The notes under the pieces were generated by a model. That model made no database searches, was not told the DNA's origin, and saw nothing but the letters and a program-made list of their open reading frames with translations. The translations under genes and the position numbers were made by a program. A stretch of DNA of 64,000 bases from Kallotenue papyrolyticum (GTDB lineage: Bacteria; Chloroflexota; Chloroflexia; Chloroflexales; Kallotenuaceae). Location: positions 124,001-188,000 of the forward strand of contig NZ_JAGA01000004.1 in the NCBI RefSeq assembly GCF_000526415.1, read 5' to 3'. This document shows positions 42,353-54,056 of the stretch, piece by piece (within the stretch, counting starts at the first letter, position 1; the number at the start of each line of letters is the position of its first letter).

Positions 42353-43564
42353 TCAGGAGGTTGAGGGGATGCGCACACGCACCTCGGTGCCGCCGCCGCG
42401 CCGCCGGCGGATGGCAAACGTACCGCCCAGCTCGCGGGTGCGCTCGCGCATGTTGCGAATGCCGAAGTGGCCCGGCTCGCCGCGCCGGCTCAGCGCTGTT
42501 TCGGGAATGCCCACGCCGTTGTCGCTCACGGTCAGCACCACGGCCTCGGCAGTGAAGCGCAGCGTCAGGTTGACCTGAGACGCCTGTGCGTGTTTGAAGG
42601 CGTTGAAGAGCGATTCCTGCGCGATCTGGTACAGCGCGTGCTCGTCCGGCTCGCGCAGGCGGCGGGCTGCACCCAGCACGCGCAGGCGCACCGGCAGGCG
42701 CGTGGCCTGCGTGAACTCGTGCGCCAGATCGCGCAGCGCGGTGGGCAGATCCGTATCGCGGCCACTGATGGTTGACAGCTCGAAGATCGCAGTGCGGATG
42801 CGCTCGACGGCGTGGCGCGCCAGCTCTTTGGCGATCTGAACGCGTTCGTACACCGCCGAGTCGGGCGCGAGCTGCGCGCGGCACCACTCCAGGTTCATGC
42901 CGATGCTGAGCAGGTGTTGCGCCACGCTGTCGTGCAGCTCACGCGCAATGCGGTTGCGCTCGGCGTTGACGATCTCGTTGTGACGCGCCACCTGCAACCA
43001 GCGGCTGGCCTGTTCCAGCTCGCGGTGTTTGACCTCCAGCTCGGCGCGGCGGCGTTGCGCCTCCTGGTAGAGCAGGGCGTTGTCGATCGCGACCGCAGCC
43101 TGGTTGGCCAGCGTCTGCAGCACCAACTGTTCGCGCTCATCGATCACCACGTCGGGCGCGGGCACTACCGCCAGCGCGCCGCGCGTTTCGTCGGCGCCGA
43201 CCCACATCGGCGCGGCCAGGATCGGCGCCCCCTGGGGCCGCGCGCGCGCCACGAACTGCTGCCGGTCGAGCGCCTGGCGGGTAACGGTATGCACCTCGGG
43301 CGGCAGCTCGTCCTCGGCGTGGGTCACCAGACCGGTGGTGCTGCGCCGCGCGACCCAGTAGCGGAAGACGCGCTGGTTGAGGATCAGCACGGCCCATTCG
43401 GCTTCGAAGTGCTGTGCGGCGACGCGCACCAGCGCCTGCGCCAGCGGCTCGACGCCGTTGGTAGTAGTCGATAGCGCCGCCGACATGTTGGCGATCGTGG
43501 CGATCGCCCGATCCAGTCGCCGCGCCGTCGCCTGATCGGTCGCTTGTGCGCCATGCAGCGCCAT
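42353..43564 (-). CDS. GAF-domain sensor histidine kinase, NarX/DesK-like
   Basis: 403 aa, no membrane segments. A GAF-type sensor domain covers about residues 20-165 (ending QTLANQAAVAIDNALLY). A coiled linker leads to the HisKA_3 dimerisation domain with the phospho-accepting His211 in RNRIARELHDSVAQHLL. The ATP-binding domain follows, with HALYQIAQESLFNAFKHA, DNGVGIP and HFGIRNMRERTRELGG. A soluble kinase that probably senses an intracellular ligand or redox state. Paired with the NarL-type regulator downstream. Confidence 0.94.
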   Translation of the reverse strand: MALHGAQATDQATARRLDRAIATIANMSAALSTTTNGVEPLAQALVRVAAQHFEAEWAVLILNQRVFRYWVARRSTTGLVTHAEDELPPEVHTVTRQALDRQQFVARARPQGAPILAAPMWVGADETRGALAVVPAPDVVIDEREQLVLQTLANQAAVAIDNALLYQEAQRRRAELEVKHRELEQASRWLQVARHNEIVNAERNRIARELHDSVAQHLLSIGMNLEWCRAQLAPDSAVYERVQIAKELARHAVERIRTAIFELSTISGRDTDLPTALRDLAHEFTQATRLPVRLRVLGAARRLREPDEHALYQIAQESLFNAFKHAQASQVNLTLRFTAEAVVLTVSDNGVGIPETALSRRGEPGHFGIRNMRERTRELGGTFAIRRRRGGGTEVRVRIPSTS

Positions 43565-43600
43565 GCTCGCACGCCCCGCCGCTCAACCACCCAAAACAAT

Positions 43601-43647
43601 GCACCACAGAGGCACACGCCGCCGTGCGCGCCACGCCCCTGTGGTGC
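43601..43647 (-). terminator. Terminator hairpin after the beta-oxidation operon
   Basis: GCACCACAGAGGC (43601-43613) pairs with GCCCCTGTGGTGC (43635-43647) with a single mismatch. On the minus strand it follows the thiolase stop by about 12 nt and runs into ATTGTTTTGGG. On the plus strand it is followed by an A/T-rich run too, so it may work in both directions. Confidence 0.65.
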
Positions 43648-43658
43648 TCTATTTTATT

Positions 43659-44837
43659 TTAGCTCAGATTTTCAAAAATGCCGGCCGCGCCCATGCCGCC
43701 GCCGATGCACATCGTGACCATGCCGTAGCGCGCGTTGCGCCGACGCAGCTCGTTGAGCAGCGTCACGGTCAGCTTGGCGCCGGTGCAGCCCAGCGGATGG
43801 CCCAGCGCGATCGCGCCGCCATTGACGTTGACGCGCTCCAGGTCCATCTCAAGCTGGCGGATCACGGCCAGCGCCTGCGCGGCAAAGGCTTCGTTCAACT
43901 CGATCAGATCAATGTCCTCCAGCGACAGCCCTGCCAACTTGAGCGCTTTGGGCACCGCCGCCACCGGCCCGATGCCCATCACCTCCGGCGGCACACCGCC
44001 CACCGCAAAGCTGACAAAGCGCGCCAACGGCTTGATCCCCAGCGCCTCGGCTTTTTCGCGGCTCATGACCACCACCGCCGCCGCGCCGTCGCTGGTTTGC
44101 GATGAGTTGCCGGCGGTGACGGTGCCGCCGGCGGCGAAGACCGGCTTGAGCTTGGCCAGCGCTTCCAGCGACGTATCGCGGCGCACGCCCTCATCCACGT
44201 CGAAGGTAAAGCGCCGCTCGCGCGCGGTGCCGTCCTTGACCTCGGTGACGGTCACGTCCAGCGGCACGATCTCATCCTTGAACTTGCCGGCATCGATCGC
44301 CGCCGCCGCCTTCTGGTGCGAGCGCAGCGCGAACTCGTCGGCGTCCTGGCGGGTGATGCCATACCGCCGCGCGACGTTCTCGGCGGTCAGGCCCATGCCC
44401 ATGTACACTTCGGGATGGATCTCGGCCAGCTCCGGGTTGGGCGCATAGACATGCCCGCTCATCGGCACCATACTCATGCTCTCGGTGCCGCCGGCCACAA
44501 CCACATCGGCCATGCCGGCCATGATCTGCTGCGCCGCCAGCGCGATGGTCTGCAAGCCCGACGAGCAGAAACGGTTGACGGTCTGCGCCGGAACGGTGTG
44601 CGGCAGCCCGGCGCGAATGGTGGCAATGCGCGCCACATTCATGCCCTGCTCGGCTTCGGGCATAGCGCAGCCCATGATCACATCATCGATCGCGTTGGGG
44701 TCCAGCCCCGCCGCGCGTTCGACGGCGGCCTTGATCGCCGCCGCAGCCATATCGTCGGGCCGCACCGTGCGCAGACTGCCACGGCCAGCCTTGCCCACCG
44801 CGGTGCGCGCGCCGCTCACGATCACTGCTTCTCGCAT
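43659..44837 (-). CDS. Acetyl-CoA acetyltransferase (thiolase)
   Basis: Last step of beta-oxidation: thiolytic cleavage of 3-ketoacyl-CoA. 392 aa. Nucleophile Cys91 in [14 protein letters not shown], then [38 protein letters not shown] (His) and the second catalytic cysteine in [13 protein letters not shown]. Biosynthetic thiolases look alike, but the position after a FadN-type protein and an acyl-CoA dehydrogenase supports FadA-like degradation. Confidence 0.95.
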   Translation of the reverse strand: MREAVIVSGARTAVGKAGRGSLRTVRPDDMAAAAIKAAVERAAGLDPNAIDDVIMGCAMPEAEQGMNVARIATIRAGLPHTVPAQTVNRFCSSGLQTIALAAQQIMAGMADVVVAGGTESMSMVPMSGHVYAPNPELAEIHPEVYMGMGLTAENVARRYGITRQDADEFALRSHQKAAAAIDAGKFKDEIVPLDVTVTEVKDGTARERRFTFDVDEGVRRDTSLEALAKLKPVFAAGGTVTAGNSSQTSDGAAAVVVMSREKAEALGIKPLARFVSFAVGGVPPEVMGIGPVAAVPKALKLAGLSLEDIDLIELNEAFAAQALAVIRQLEMDLERVNVNGGAIALGHPLGCTGAKLTVTLLNELRRRNARYGMVTMCIGGGMGAAGIFENLS

Positions 44838-44893
44838 AGCTCTTGCTCCTGATTCGCGCGCGGAGACGCGGCAGCGCCTCCCCGCGCTTCAAT

Positions 44894-47317
<2,424 letters not shown>

Positions 47318-47402
47318 AGCGTGCTCCTTCGCACGAAGGGACGCGCCGCCGTGCACCGACAGAGGCGTTCCTGCCGGGGCCGACGGCAGCCGTCCCGCGA
47401 TC

Positions 47403-48587
47403 TCAGCCGACAAAGGCCTGCAGGCCGGTGATCTCGCGCCCCACTACCAGCGTGTTGATCTCGTTCGAGCCCTCGTAGGTATAGACCGCTTCCATGTCGG
47501 CGAAGTGGCGCGCGATATTGTAGTCCAACAGAATGCCGTTGCCGCCCAGGATTTCGCGGCCCAGCGCCACCACCTGCCGCGCGCGCGCCGCGCACTGCTG
47601 CTTGGCCAGCGAGGCCATGCCCTCGGTCATCTTGTCTTCATCGCGCAGCTTGGAGAGCCGCCAGCAGAGGAGCTGCATGGCCGTCACTTCGCCCAGCATT
47701 TGCACCAACTTCTGCTGGATCAACTGGTAGCTGGCGATCGGCCGCCCAAACTGCTGACGCTTGAGCGCGTAGGCGCGGGCGATCTCAAAGGCGGCCAGCG
47801 CATGGCCCACCGCCTCCCAGGCCACGCCGTAGCGCGTGTTCTTGAGCACGTTGGCGGTGTCCTTGAAGGAGTTGGCGTGCGCCAAGCGGTTGGCTTCGGG
47901 GATTTCGCAGTTGGTCAACCGAATATCGGCGTTGAGCACCGCGCGTTTGGCGAGCTTGCCCTGCATCACCGTGGTTTCGAAGCCGGGCGTGCCCTTCTCC
48001 ACCAGGAAGCCGCTAACCTGGCCGGTCTCCGAGTCGCGCGCCCAGATCACCGTCACATCGGCGAACGAGGCATTGCCGATCCAGCGCTTGGCACCGTTGA
48101 GCACATAGCGATCGCCGACGCGCGTAGCGGTGGTCTGGATATGCGCCGCGTCCGAGCCGATCCATGGCTCGGTCAGGCCAAACGCGCCGATCTTCTCCAG
48201 CCGCGCCATGGCCGGCAACCACTGCTGGCGCTGCTCCTCGGAGCCGCAGTAGTAGATCGCGCCCATGGCCAGGCCGCTGGTGACGCCGAAGAAGGTGCAG
48301 ATGCTGCCATCGCCACGCGCCATCTCCATGCCTACCAGCCCTGCCGCCACGCTCGACAGACCGGGGCAGCCATAGCCCTGGATCGTGCCGCCGGCGACGT
48401 TGAGCTGCGCCAGCTTGGGGATCAGCTCAAACGGAAACTCGCCGCGCTCCCAGTAGGGGTTGATGATCGGGGTGACTTCCTCGTCGAAAAAGGTCCGCAC
48501 ACGGTCGCGCACCGCGCGTTCTTCGGGCGTCAGCAACTCGTCGAAGAGGTAGAAGTCCAGCGCCCGGTCTGTCGCCTGCATCGCCAT
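47403..48587 (-). CDS. Acyl-CoA dehydrogenase family protein
   Basis: FAD enzyme for the first beta-oxidation step. 394 aa. Signatures: FGLTEPWIGSDAAHIQTTA, the FAD-binding WIGNASFADV, AFEIARAYALKRQQFGRPIASYQ, and the catalytic base in YTYEGSNEINTLVVGREITG. The last block is closest to glutaryl-CoA dehydrogenase or ACOX4-like members, so the chain-length preference is uncertain. First gene of the ACAD-FadN-thiolase operon. AGAGGAG precedes the ATG. Confidence 0.92.
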   Translation of the reverse strand: MAMQATDRALDFYLFDELLTPEERAVRDRVRTFFDEEVTPIINPYWERGEFPFELIPKLAQLNVAGGTIQGYGCPGLSSVAAGLVGMEMARGDGSICTFFGVTSGLAMGAIYYCGSEEQRQQWLPAMARLEKIGAFGLTEPWIGSDAAHIQTTATRVGDRYVLNGAKRWIGNASFADVTVIWARDSETGQVSGFLVEKGTPGFETTVMQGKLAKRAVLNADIRLTNCEIPEANRLAHANSFKDTANVLKNTRYGVAWEAVGHALAAFEIARAYALKRQQFGRPIASYQLIQQKLVQMLGEVTAMQLLCWRLSKLRDEDKMTEGMASLAKQQCAARARQVVALGREILGGNGILLDYNIARHFADMEAVYTYEGSNEINTLVVGREITGLQAFVG

Positions 48588-48612
48588 CGATACGCTCCTC
48601 TTGATTTTGAAT

Positions 48613-48653
48613 AACTTTCAAGTTTTAATATACCAGCTTTGCGGCGCTGTCAA
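48613..48653 (-). promoter_or_regulatory. Promoter and palindromic operator of the beta-oxidation operon
   Basis: On the minus strand TTGACA (48648-48653) and TATATT (48627-48632), 15 nt apart, with TGG before the -10 box. Just downstream, at 48613-48624, AACTTTCAAGTT is a perfect 12-bp palindrome over the predicted transcription start. A fatty-acid-responsive repressor could bind there; none is encoded nearby. Confidence 0.6.
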
Positions 48654-48738
48654 GCAGGAGCTGGCGGCCCGGCGCAAAAGTTGCTAGGCTACGGATAGGC
48701 CTAGCGCACACCCGATGTTAGCAGGAAAGGAACAAGCC

Positions 48739-49203
48739 ATGGACAGCTTACGCGTCGCCGATGTGATGAATCCCAAGGTGATCAGCATTTCAGACGAAGC
48801 CACCCTGGCCGATGCGATCGAGAAGCTGCGGCAGCATCGCATCTCGGCGCTGGTCGTTGTCGATCACTCCGGGCACATGGTAGGGGTCATCTCGCAGACC
48901 GACCTGATCCGCGCCTTTCAGGAGCACGCGGGCGATCCGCAGGTACTGCAACGCCCGGTAAGCGCCTACATGACACGCGATGTAATCTCGTGCGCGCCGC
49001 ACAAGTCGCTGGCCTACGCCATGCGCCTGCTCAACCAACACAGGATTCACCGCCTGGTGGTGGTGCAGACCCACGATGGCGGACGCTTCGTCACCGATCG
49101 CATGATTCCGGTCGGCATTCTGTCGCAGACCGATATCGTACGCGCGCTGATGGATCGCTTCGAGACCAGCGAAGACCGGGACGAGACCACGGTCAGCCGC
49201 TAA
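48739..49203 (+). CDS. CBS-domain-pair protein
   Basis: 154 aa containing only two CBS motifs: VADVMNPKVISISDEATLADAIEKLRQHRISALVVVD with GVISQTDLIRAF, and VSAYMTRDVISCAPHKSLAYAMRLLNQHRIHRLVVVQ with GILSQTDIVRAL. Such Bateman modules bind adenylates (AMP, ATP, SAM) and act as energy sensors. The partner is unknown. The ATG at 48739 follows AGGAAAGG. Divergent from the beta-oxidation operon, which may be a hint of function or chance. Confidence 0.88.
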   Translation: MDSLRVADVMNPKVISISDEATLADAIEKLRQHRISALVVVDHSGHMVGVISQTDLIRAFQEHAGDPQVLQRPVSAYMTRDVISCAPHKSLAYAMRLLNQHRIHRLVVVQTHDGGRFVTDRMIPVGILSQTDIVRALMDRFETSEDRDETTVSR

Positions 49204-49261
49204 CCACGGGGCCGTCGGAAACCGAACCGCGCAGGCGCAGGGCGCGATCCGCCCTCACCCT

Positions 49262-51211
49262 CTAGGTTCCCGGCGGCACCGGCGTCTTGGGGTTCTTGAG
49301 GTAGATATTAGGCCAGGCCTCGAACTTGGTGCGGAACAGCTCGCGCCGCACCACCTGGCCGTCCTGTTTGACGATGCGCCAGATCTCGATCTCCATGCCG
49401 CCGCGCGCCATGTCGGTCTGTTTGAACTGCCCTACCGGGATTTCGGGATCGTCGATGTACACCGGCTTGGTTGGCGCGGGCGTTTCGTTGGTGATCTTGG
49501 GTGCGGTACGCTCCACCACGCGTCCAGGCACCTTGGTGCCGTAGAGCGCGAAGGTCACGGTCGCGTCCGCATCGTTGACGTAGCCCTGGATCAGCAGCCA
49601 GTTGCCGGTATCGTTGACGAAGCGCAGATCGGGACCGCCGCCGGTGAAGATCGTCGCGTCCATGCCGATCGTATCGTACTTCTCGTACCACGAGATGCGG
49701 AAGCGGTGCGGCGTCCAGGCGGTAAAGGGCAGGCCGGCATAGAAGGCGGCGCGGAACAGGGTAGTCGAATCCTGGCAGATGCCGCCGCCCGGCTCAAGCT
49801 GCGTGCGGTTGCCGACAATGGCATAGCCTTCCACAAAGCCATTGGCGGCGTCGATGTTGCCGACATTCTCGTTGAACGAGAACTCCTCGCCGGGCGCGAT
49901 CAGGATGCCGTGCAGCTTCTGCACGCCGACCTTGATATTGGTGATGCGGTAGGGCGCTGAACCGGTGAAGTCGCTCTTGCCCACCGAGACCAGCTCGCGA
50001 ATACCGAGGGTATGCAGATTTTCGGGCGTGACGCGCGGCTGAACCTCGTCCACCGGCAGCTCCAGCTCACGCGTGACGGTGGCGATCGCGCCGTTGATCA
50101 TCTCGATCGTGCGCGGAATATCGAGGCGGTAGCCGACGCGTCCCGGCTGAAAGATCTGCAGGTTGCCGCCGTTCCAGTTGACGCGCGGCTCGACCGAGGC
50201 GCGGCCGATCTTGTTGGCCAGGCGCGTCACCCATTTCTCGAGCTTGGCCTGATCGAGCTGTGCGTTGAGCACCACCCCTTTATCGCCCGGCACGCGCTGG
50301 AAGGTGATCATATCGGCGATGGTGGGCTGATCGAGCTCATAGACGGTATCTTTGAAGGTCAGGCGCAGCGGCGCAGCCAGCATCGCCTCGACGGTGCGCT
50401 GCGCTTCCGCGATGCGTTCGCTGGTCAGTTGTGGCTCGATCTCGGCAGTACGCAGCGTCACGGTCTGCGGCTCCAGACGCTGCAGCGCGCGCAGAACGTC
50501 GCTGGCCGTCTCATCGAGCAGCACGATGCGCCCGTTGACGCTCTCGCTGACGCGCGGTTGCGCATCAACGATCGTCAGGCTGGCCTCGCGGCCGGGCTGC
50601 TCCACCTCGGCCGCGATGCGCTGCAGGTAGCGTTGGAGCGCCACGCCATCGACCTCAAGGCGCAGGGGCAGATCCAGGCCGCGTTGCGAAATCACCGCGA
50701 TCTGCCGCAGATTGTTGACCAGGTCAGGTCCACGTCCGGCGTTATAGGCCTCGGCTACCATCCGCCGCAGATCGACCCTGATGCCCAGCTCCGCGGCGCT
50801 CGGCTCCCAGGCGCGCCCCTGGTACACAATGGTGATCGGGCGTTCCAGGAACGCGGCATACTTCTGTTCCAGCGCGCGCTGCGCCTGATCAACCGTCATG
50901 CGGCTAAGGTCAACGCCCTGCACGGTGATGTTGGGATAGATGCGATTAGCGTACTGGCGATCCAGCCAAGCCAGGCCAGCAACCGCCGCACCGAACAGCA
51001 GCACCAGCAGCAACAGCGCGCCCTTCCACCACCAGCCACTCCCCCCGCGGCGGCGTGCCATCGGCGCGGCCACCTGCCGCCGTGGCGCGCGCATGGGGAT
51101 CGTCGCGCCGGTGTAGGCCTCATCGCGCATGGGCATGGCCATGGGCCGCGGCGGAACCGCGCCGCGACGACGCTGGATCGGGCCATATTCAGGGAAGTTG
51201 CGCTGCGGCAT
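49262..51211 (-). CDS. VanW-family protein with peptidoglycan-binding-like domains
   Basis: 649 aa. A cytoplasmic N-terminal tail of ~60 residues (Arg/Pro/Met-rich) is followed by one membrane helix (WWWKGALLLLVLLFGAAVAGLAWL). The extracellular part has two PG_binding_4-type repeats starting NITVQGVDLSRMTVDQAQRAL. The C-terminal VanW domain carries ITNIKVGVQKLHGILIAPGEEFSFNENVG and LEPGGGICQDSTTLFRAAFYAGL. Probably a cell-wall protein; the biochemical activity of VanW is not known. GAGAGGAG precedes the ATG. Preceded by a 32-aa membrane peptide gene. Confidence 0.9.
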   Translation of the reverse strand: MPQRNFPEYGPIQRRRGAVPPRPMAMPMRDEAYTGATIPMRAPRRQVAAPMARRRGGSGWWWKGALLLLVLLFGAAVAGLAWLDRQYANRIYPNITVQGVDLSRMTVDQAQRALEQKYAAFLERPITIVYQGRAWEPSAAELGIRVDLRRMVAEAYNAGRGPDLVNNLRQIAVISQRGLDLPLRLEVDGVALQRYLQRIAAEVEQPGREASLTIVDAQPRVSESVNGRIVLLDETASDVLRALQRLEPQTVTLRTAEIEPQLTSERIAEAQRTVEAMLAAPLRLTFKDTVYELDQPTIADMITFQRVPGDKGVVLNAQLDQAKLEKWVTRLANKIGRASVEPRVNWNGGNLQIFQPGRVGYRLDIPRTIEMINGAIATVTRELELPVDEVQPRVTPENLHTLGIRELVSVGKSDFTGSAPYRITNIKVGVQKLHGILIAPGEEFSFNENVGNIDAANGFVEGYAIVGNRTQLEPGGGICQDSTTLFRAAFYAGLPFTAWTPHRFRISWYEKYDTIGMDATIFTGGGPDLRFVNDTGNWLLIQGYVNDADATVTFALYGTKVPGRVVERTAPKITNETPAPTKPVYIDDPEIPVGQFKQTDMARGGMEIEIWRIVKQDGQVVRRELFRTKFEAWPNIYLKNPKTPVPPGT

Positions 51212-51224
51212 AGCTGCTCCTCTC

Positions 51225-51323
51225 TCACGGTCCAACGACAAGCAAAATGGAAGAAAGCACCAGCACAGCGATCATGATCGCCGCGAAGACTTTGGCGAGG
51301 AGATCGATCGTGCGTTTATCCAT
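51225..51323 (-). CDS. 32-residue single-helix membrane peptide
   Basis: The frame MDKRTIDLLAKVFAAIMIAVLVLSSILLVVGP has a short basic start and one membrane helix, ends 14 nt before the VanW gene, and is probably co-transcribed with it. Supporting evidence is modest: a promoter-like TGGTACACT at 51375-51383 (minus strand) about 50 nt upstream, a typical helix hydrophobicity, but no good ribosome-binding site. A longer in-frame opening upstream has no sensible protein character. Confidence 0.55.
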   Translation of the reverse strand: MDKRTIDLLAKVFAAIMIAVLVLSSILLVVGP

Positions 51324-51478
51324 GTCATATAACCGTGGTGAGTCGCGAAATGTCACGCGCCTGTCGACAATCATAGTGTACCAGTTTCGTCGATCATCGC
51401 CGAGCACCTCAAGCTGATAAGTGCTTGATGGTTGGCTGACAGTCGCAGGCGGCGTGCCAAGAGCGCAACGCCTGCACG

Positions 51479-52030
51479 CTAGGCGCCGTACACGAAATCG
51501 CGCCCGATCTGCTCCAGCGTCGGATGGCGGCGGTCGCGCTCCGAGAGGATCGGCTCGAAGGTCGGCCAGGCAATGCCGATCGCCGGATCGTTCCACAGCA
51601 GACCACGCTCATCCTGCGGCGCGTAGAACGAGCTGCATTTATAGGCGACATCCGCCGTCTCGCTCAGCACACAGAAGCCGTGCGCAAAGCCCACCGGGAT
51701 GTACATCTGCAGGAAGTTGTCTGCCGAGAGGATCTGCCCGAACCATTTCCCAAAGGTGGGCGAGCCCCAACGAATGTCCACCGCCACATCAAAGATCGCG
51801 CCGGAGAGCACGCGCACCAGCTTGACCTGTCCAGCACCAACCTGGTAGTGCAGGCCGCGGATCGTGCCGCGCACCGAGCGCGAGTGGTTGTCCTGCACAA
51901 AGGTGGTGGTGATGCCGTGCTCGGCCAGCGCGCGCGCCGAGTAGCTTTCGAAGAAAAAGCCACGCTCATCGCGATGCACCACTGGTTCCAGCAGCAGCAC
52001 GCCCTCGAGCGGCGTCGTGTACACCTTCAT
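51479..52030 (-). CDS. rfbC: dTDP-4-dehydrorhamnose 3,5-epimerase family protein
   Basis: 183-aa RmlC-type cupin for dTDP-L-rhamnose synthesis. Family blocks: DERGFFFESYSARAL, FVQDNHSRSVRGTIRGLHYQ (active-site His), KLVRVLSGAIFDVAVDIR, PVGFAHGFCVLSETADVAYKCSSFY and GLLWNDPAIGIAWP. rfbA, rfbB and rfbD are not in the window, so it is separated from its pathway, or works with the GDP-sugar genes at 54-58.7 kb. AGAGGGAAAG precedes the ATG. Confidence 0.93.
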   Translation of the reverse strand: MKVYTTPLEGVLLLEPVVHRDERGFFFESYSARALAEHGITTTFVQDNHSRSVRGTIRGLHYQVGAGQVKLVRVLSGAIFDVAVDIRWGSPTFGKWFGQILSADNFLQMYIPVGFAHGFCVLSETADVAYKCSSFYAPQDERGLLWNDPAIGIAWPTFEPILSERDRRHPTLEQIGRDFVYGA

Positions 52031-52112
52031 CGATTCTTTCCCTCTGCTTGAGATTGTCGGGCGTATGATACCAGCCGCAGCGCGCGGAGCAACAGCAACG
52101 TCGCGCGTTCTG

Positions 52113-52121
52113 TGCTATACT
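52113..52121 (+). promoter_or_regulatory. Extended -10 promoter of the DHH-like gene
   Basis: TGC followed by TATACT (52116-52121), about 30 nt before the GTG start. It overlaps the upstream in-frame opening at 52112, which helps exclude that as the start. Confidence 0.5.
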
Positions 52122-52150
52122 CGCAGCAACCTCAATCAAAGGCGACCGGT

Positions 52151-52960
52151 GTGGAACGTGAAGCGATCATCGTTGGCCATCTCAACCCCGACCTGGACTG
52201 TCTATGCGCGATCTGGATTCTGCGGCGCTGGCACGGCCTAGCGCACGCTGTGCTGCATTTCGTGCCGGCCGGGCAAACGCTGGACGGCGCGCCCGCGGAT
52301 AGCGATCCGCGTATCACGCACGTGGATACGGGCGGTGGTCGCTTCGATCACCATGGCGTCGCCGATCCTACGCTGTCGGCGACCGAGCTGGTGCGTCGCG
52401 CCGTCGCCGCCGACGACAGCGCGCTGCAGCGCATCGCCCAAGCCGTCACCCGTCTGGACCATGCCCTGGCCAGCAGCGGTACCGCACCGAATATCTGCGA
52501 CCTGATCGAGGGCTACAACCTGCTCTACCCTGAGCAGCCCGAGCAGGTGGCGCGCCTGATGTTTCCCAACTTCGACGCCTGGTATGCCTATGAAGCGCGC
52601 CAGGTCCGCCTGGAGCAGGCCTTTGCCGACCGCATCGAGTTTGAAACGCCCTGGGGCCTTGGCATCGCCATGCAGAGCGACGATGGCGGCTCGGCGCGGC
52701 TAGCCTTTGGCACCGGAGCGGTGCTCTACGTGTACCGCGATGGTCGCGGGCATACCGGCATCGCCGCGCGGGCACGCGGCCCAGTCGATCTGACGCCTGT
52801 ACTCCAGGATCTCAAGCGTCTCGAACCGGACGCCGACTGGTATCTGCATCCCTCCAAACGCCTGCTGCTGTGCGGCACGCCCAAAGCGCCGGCGCGCGTC
52901 CCCTCGCGCCTGACACTGGAGCAACTGATCGGCGTGTTGCGTGGCGATCACCTGTTCTGA
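52151..52960 (+). CDS. DHH-like phosphoesterase domain protein
   Basis: 269 aa. The N terminus resembles the DHH superfamily metal site: VGHLNPDLDCLCAIWIL (Asp/His pattern) and ITHVDTGGGRFDHHGVADP. The rest is less conserved (TAPNICDLIEGYNLLYPEQPEQVARL, PSKRLLLCGTP). It may hydrolyse a phosphoester, but the substrate cannot be told. The GTG at 52151 is chosen because the upstream in-frame GTG overlaps the -10 box. Followed by threonine aldolase after 10 nt, likely one operon. Confidence 0.7.
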   Translation: MEREAIIVGHLNPDLDCLCAIWILRRWHGLAHAVLHFVPAGQTLDGAPADSDPRITHVDTGGGRFDHHGVADPTLSATELVRRAVAADDSALQRIAQAVTRLDHALASSGTAPNICDLIEGYNLLYPEQPEQVARLMFPNFDAWYAYEARQVRLEQAFADRIEFETPWGLGIAMQSDDGGSARLAFGTGAVLYVYRDGRGHTGIAARARGPVDLTPVLQDLKRLEPDADWYLHPSKRLLLCGTPKAPARVPSRLTLEQLIGVLRGDHLF

Positions 52961-52970
52961 AGGAGCGAGC

Positions 52971-54011
52971 ATGCCGATCGATCTGCGTTCCGATACCGTG
53001 ACCCTGCCCTCGCCTGAGATGCGGCGCGCCATGGCCGAGGCCGAGCTGGGCGATGATGTGTATGGCGAAGACCCCACCGTCAACCGGCTGCAAGAGCTGG
53101 CCGCCGAGCTGCTCGGGAAGGAAGCCGCGCTATTGGTCGCCAGCGGTACGATGGGCAACCTGGTGGCGCTGCTGGCGCATGCGCCGCGCGGCGCGAAGGT
53201 AATCCTGGGCGATGAGTCACATATCTTCAACTACGAGCAGGGTGGCGCGGCGGTGGTAGGCGGTCTGGTCTACCACACCTTGCCGACCGGTCGCTTCGGC
53301 GAGCTGCCGCTGGAGCGGCTGGCCAGCGCAGCGCAGCGCGTGGACGATGCCCACTATGCGCAGCCAGGCGTGATCTGCCTGGAGAACACGCACAACCGCT
53401 GCGGCGGCACGATCATCCCGCTCGACTATGTCGCGCAGGTCCGCGCCATTGCCGACCGGGAAGGACTGCCCCTGCACCTCGACGGCGCGCGGCTGCCGAA
53501 TGCAGCGGTGGCGCTGGGGTGTTCCCTGCGCGAGCTGGCCGCGCCCTTCGATTCGGTCCAGCTCGATCTGTCCAAAGGTCTGGCGGCGCCGGTCGGCGGC
53601 GTGGTGGCCGGCAGCCGCGCGTTTATCGCCCGGGCGCATCGCGCGCGGAAGCTGCTCGGCGGCGGCATGCGCCAGGCGGGCGTGATCGCCGCTGCCGGCA
53701 TCGTCGCCCTGGAGCGCATGGTCGATCGTCTGGCGGAGGATCACGCCCACGCGCGCCGACTGGCCGAAGAGCTGGCTGCCTTTCCCGATGTGCGCATCGA
53801 CCTGGAAACGGTGCAGACCAACCTGGTGGTCTTCCGGCTCGACCCCGCGCGCTGGACGCCGCAGCGCTTCATCGCTGCCATGCGCGAGCAGGGCGTGCTG
53901 CTGGGCGGCTTCGGCGACGATCGTTTGCGCTTCGCGACGCACTACGGCATCACCCGCGCCGACATCGACGCCACGCTGCTGGCGCTGCGGCGCGTGCTGG
54001 GCGCGGCCTGA
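52971..54011 (+). CDS. ltaE: Low-specificity L-threonine aldolase
   Basis: PLP enzyme splitting threonine/allo-threonine into glycine and acetaldehyde. 346 aa. Signatures: IDLRSDTVTLPSPEMRRAM, GDDVYGEDPTVNRLQE, LVASGTMGNLVALL, CLENTHNRCGG, LHLDGARLPNAAVALG and the cofactor lysine in LDLSKGLAAPVGGVVAG. AAGGAGCGAGC precedes the ATG. Related aminotransferase-fold beta-eliminating lyases are excluded by the SKGL block. Confidence 0.94.
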   Translation: MPIDLRSDTVTLPSPEMRRAMAEAELGDDVYGEDPTVNRLQELAAELLGKEAALLVASGTMGNLVALLAHAPRGAKVILGDESHIFNYEQGGAAVVGGLVYHTLPTGRFGELPLERLASAAQRVDDAHYAQPGVICLENTHNRCGGTIIPLDYVAQVRAIADREGLPLHLDGARLPNAAVALGCSLRELAAPFDSVQLDLSKGLAAPVGGVVAGSRAFIARAHRARKLLGGGMRQAGVIAAAGIVALERMVDRLAEDHAHARRLAEELAAFPDVRIDLETVQTNLVVFRLDPARWTPQRFIAAMREQGVLLGGFGDDRLRFATHYGITRADIDATLLALRRVLGAA

Positions 54012-54019
54012 GGCCATGG

Positions 54020-54048
54020 TTGCCGCGACTGCGCGACTCGGGTAATAT
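54020..54048 (+). promoter_or_regulatory. Promoter of the GDP-sugar operon
   Basis: TTGCCG (54020-54025), exactly 17 nt, TAATAT (54043-54048). The predicted transcription start near 54055 is only 2 nt before the ATG at 54057, and there is no ribosome-binding site, so the first mRNA is probably leaderless. Confidence 0.7.
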
Positions 54049-54056
54049 ACGCGGCC

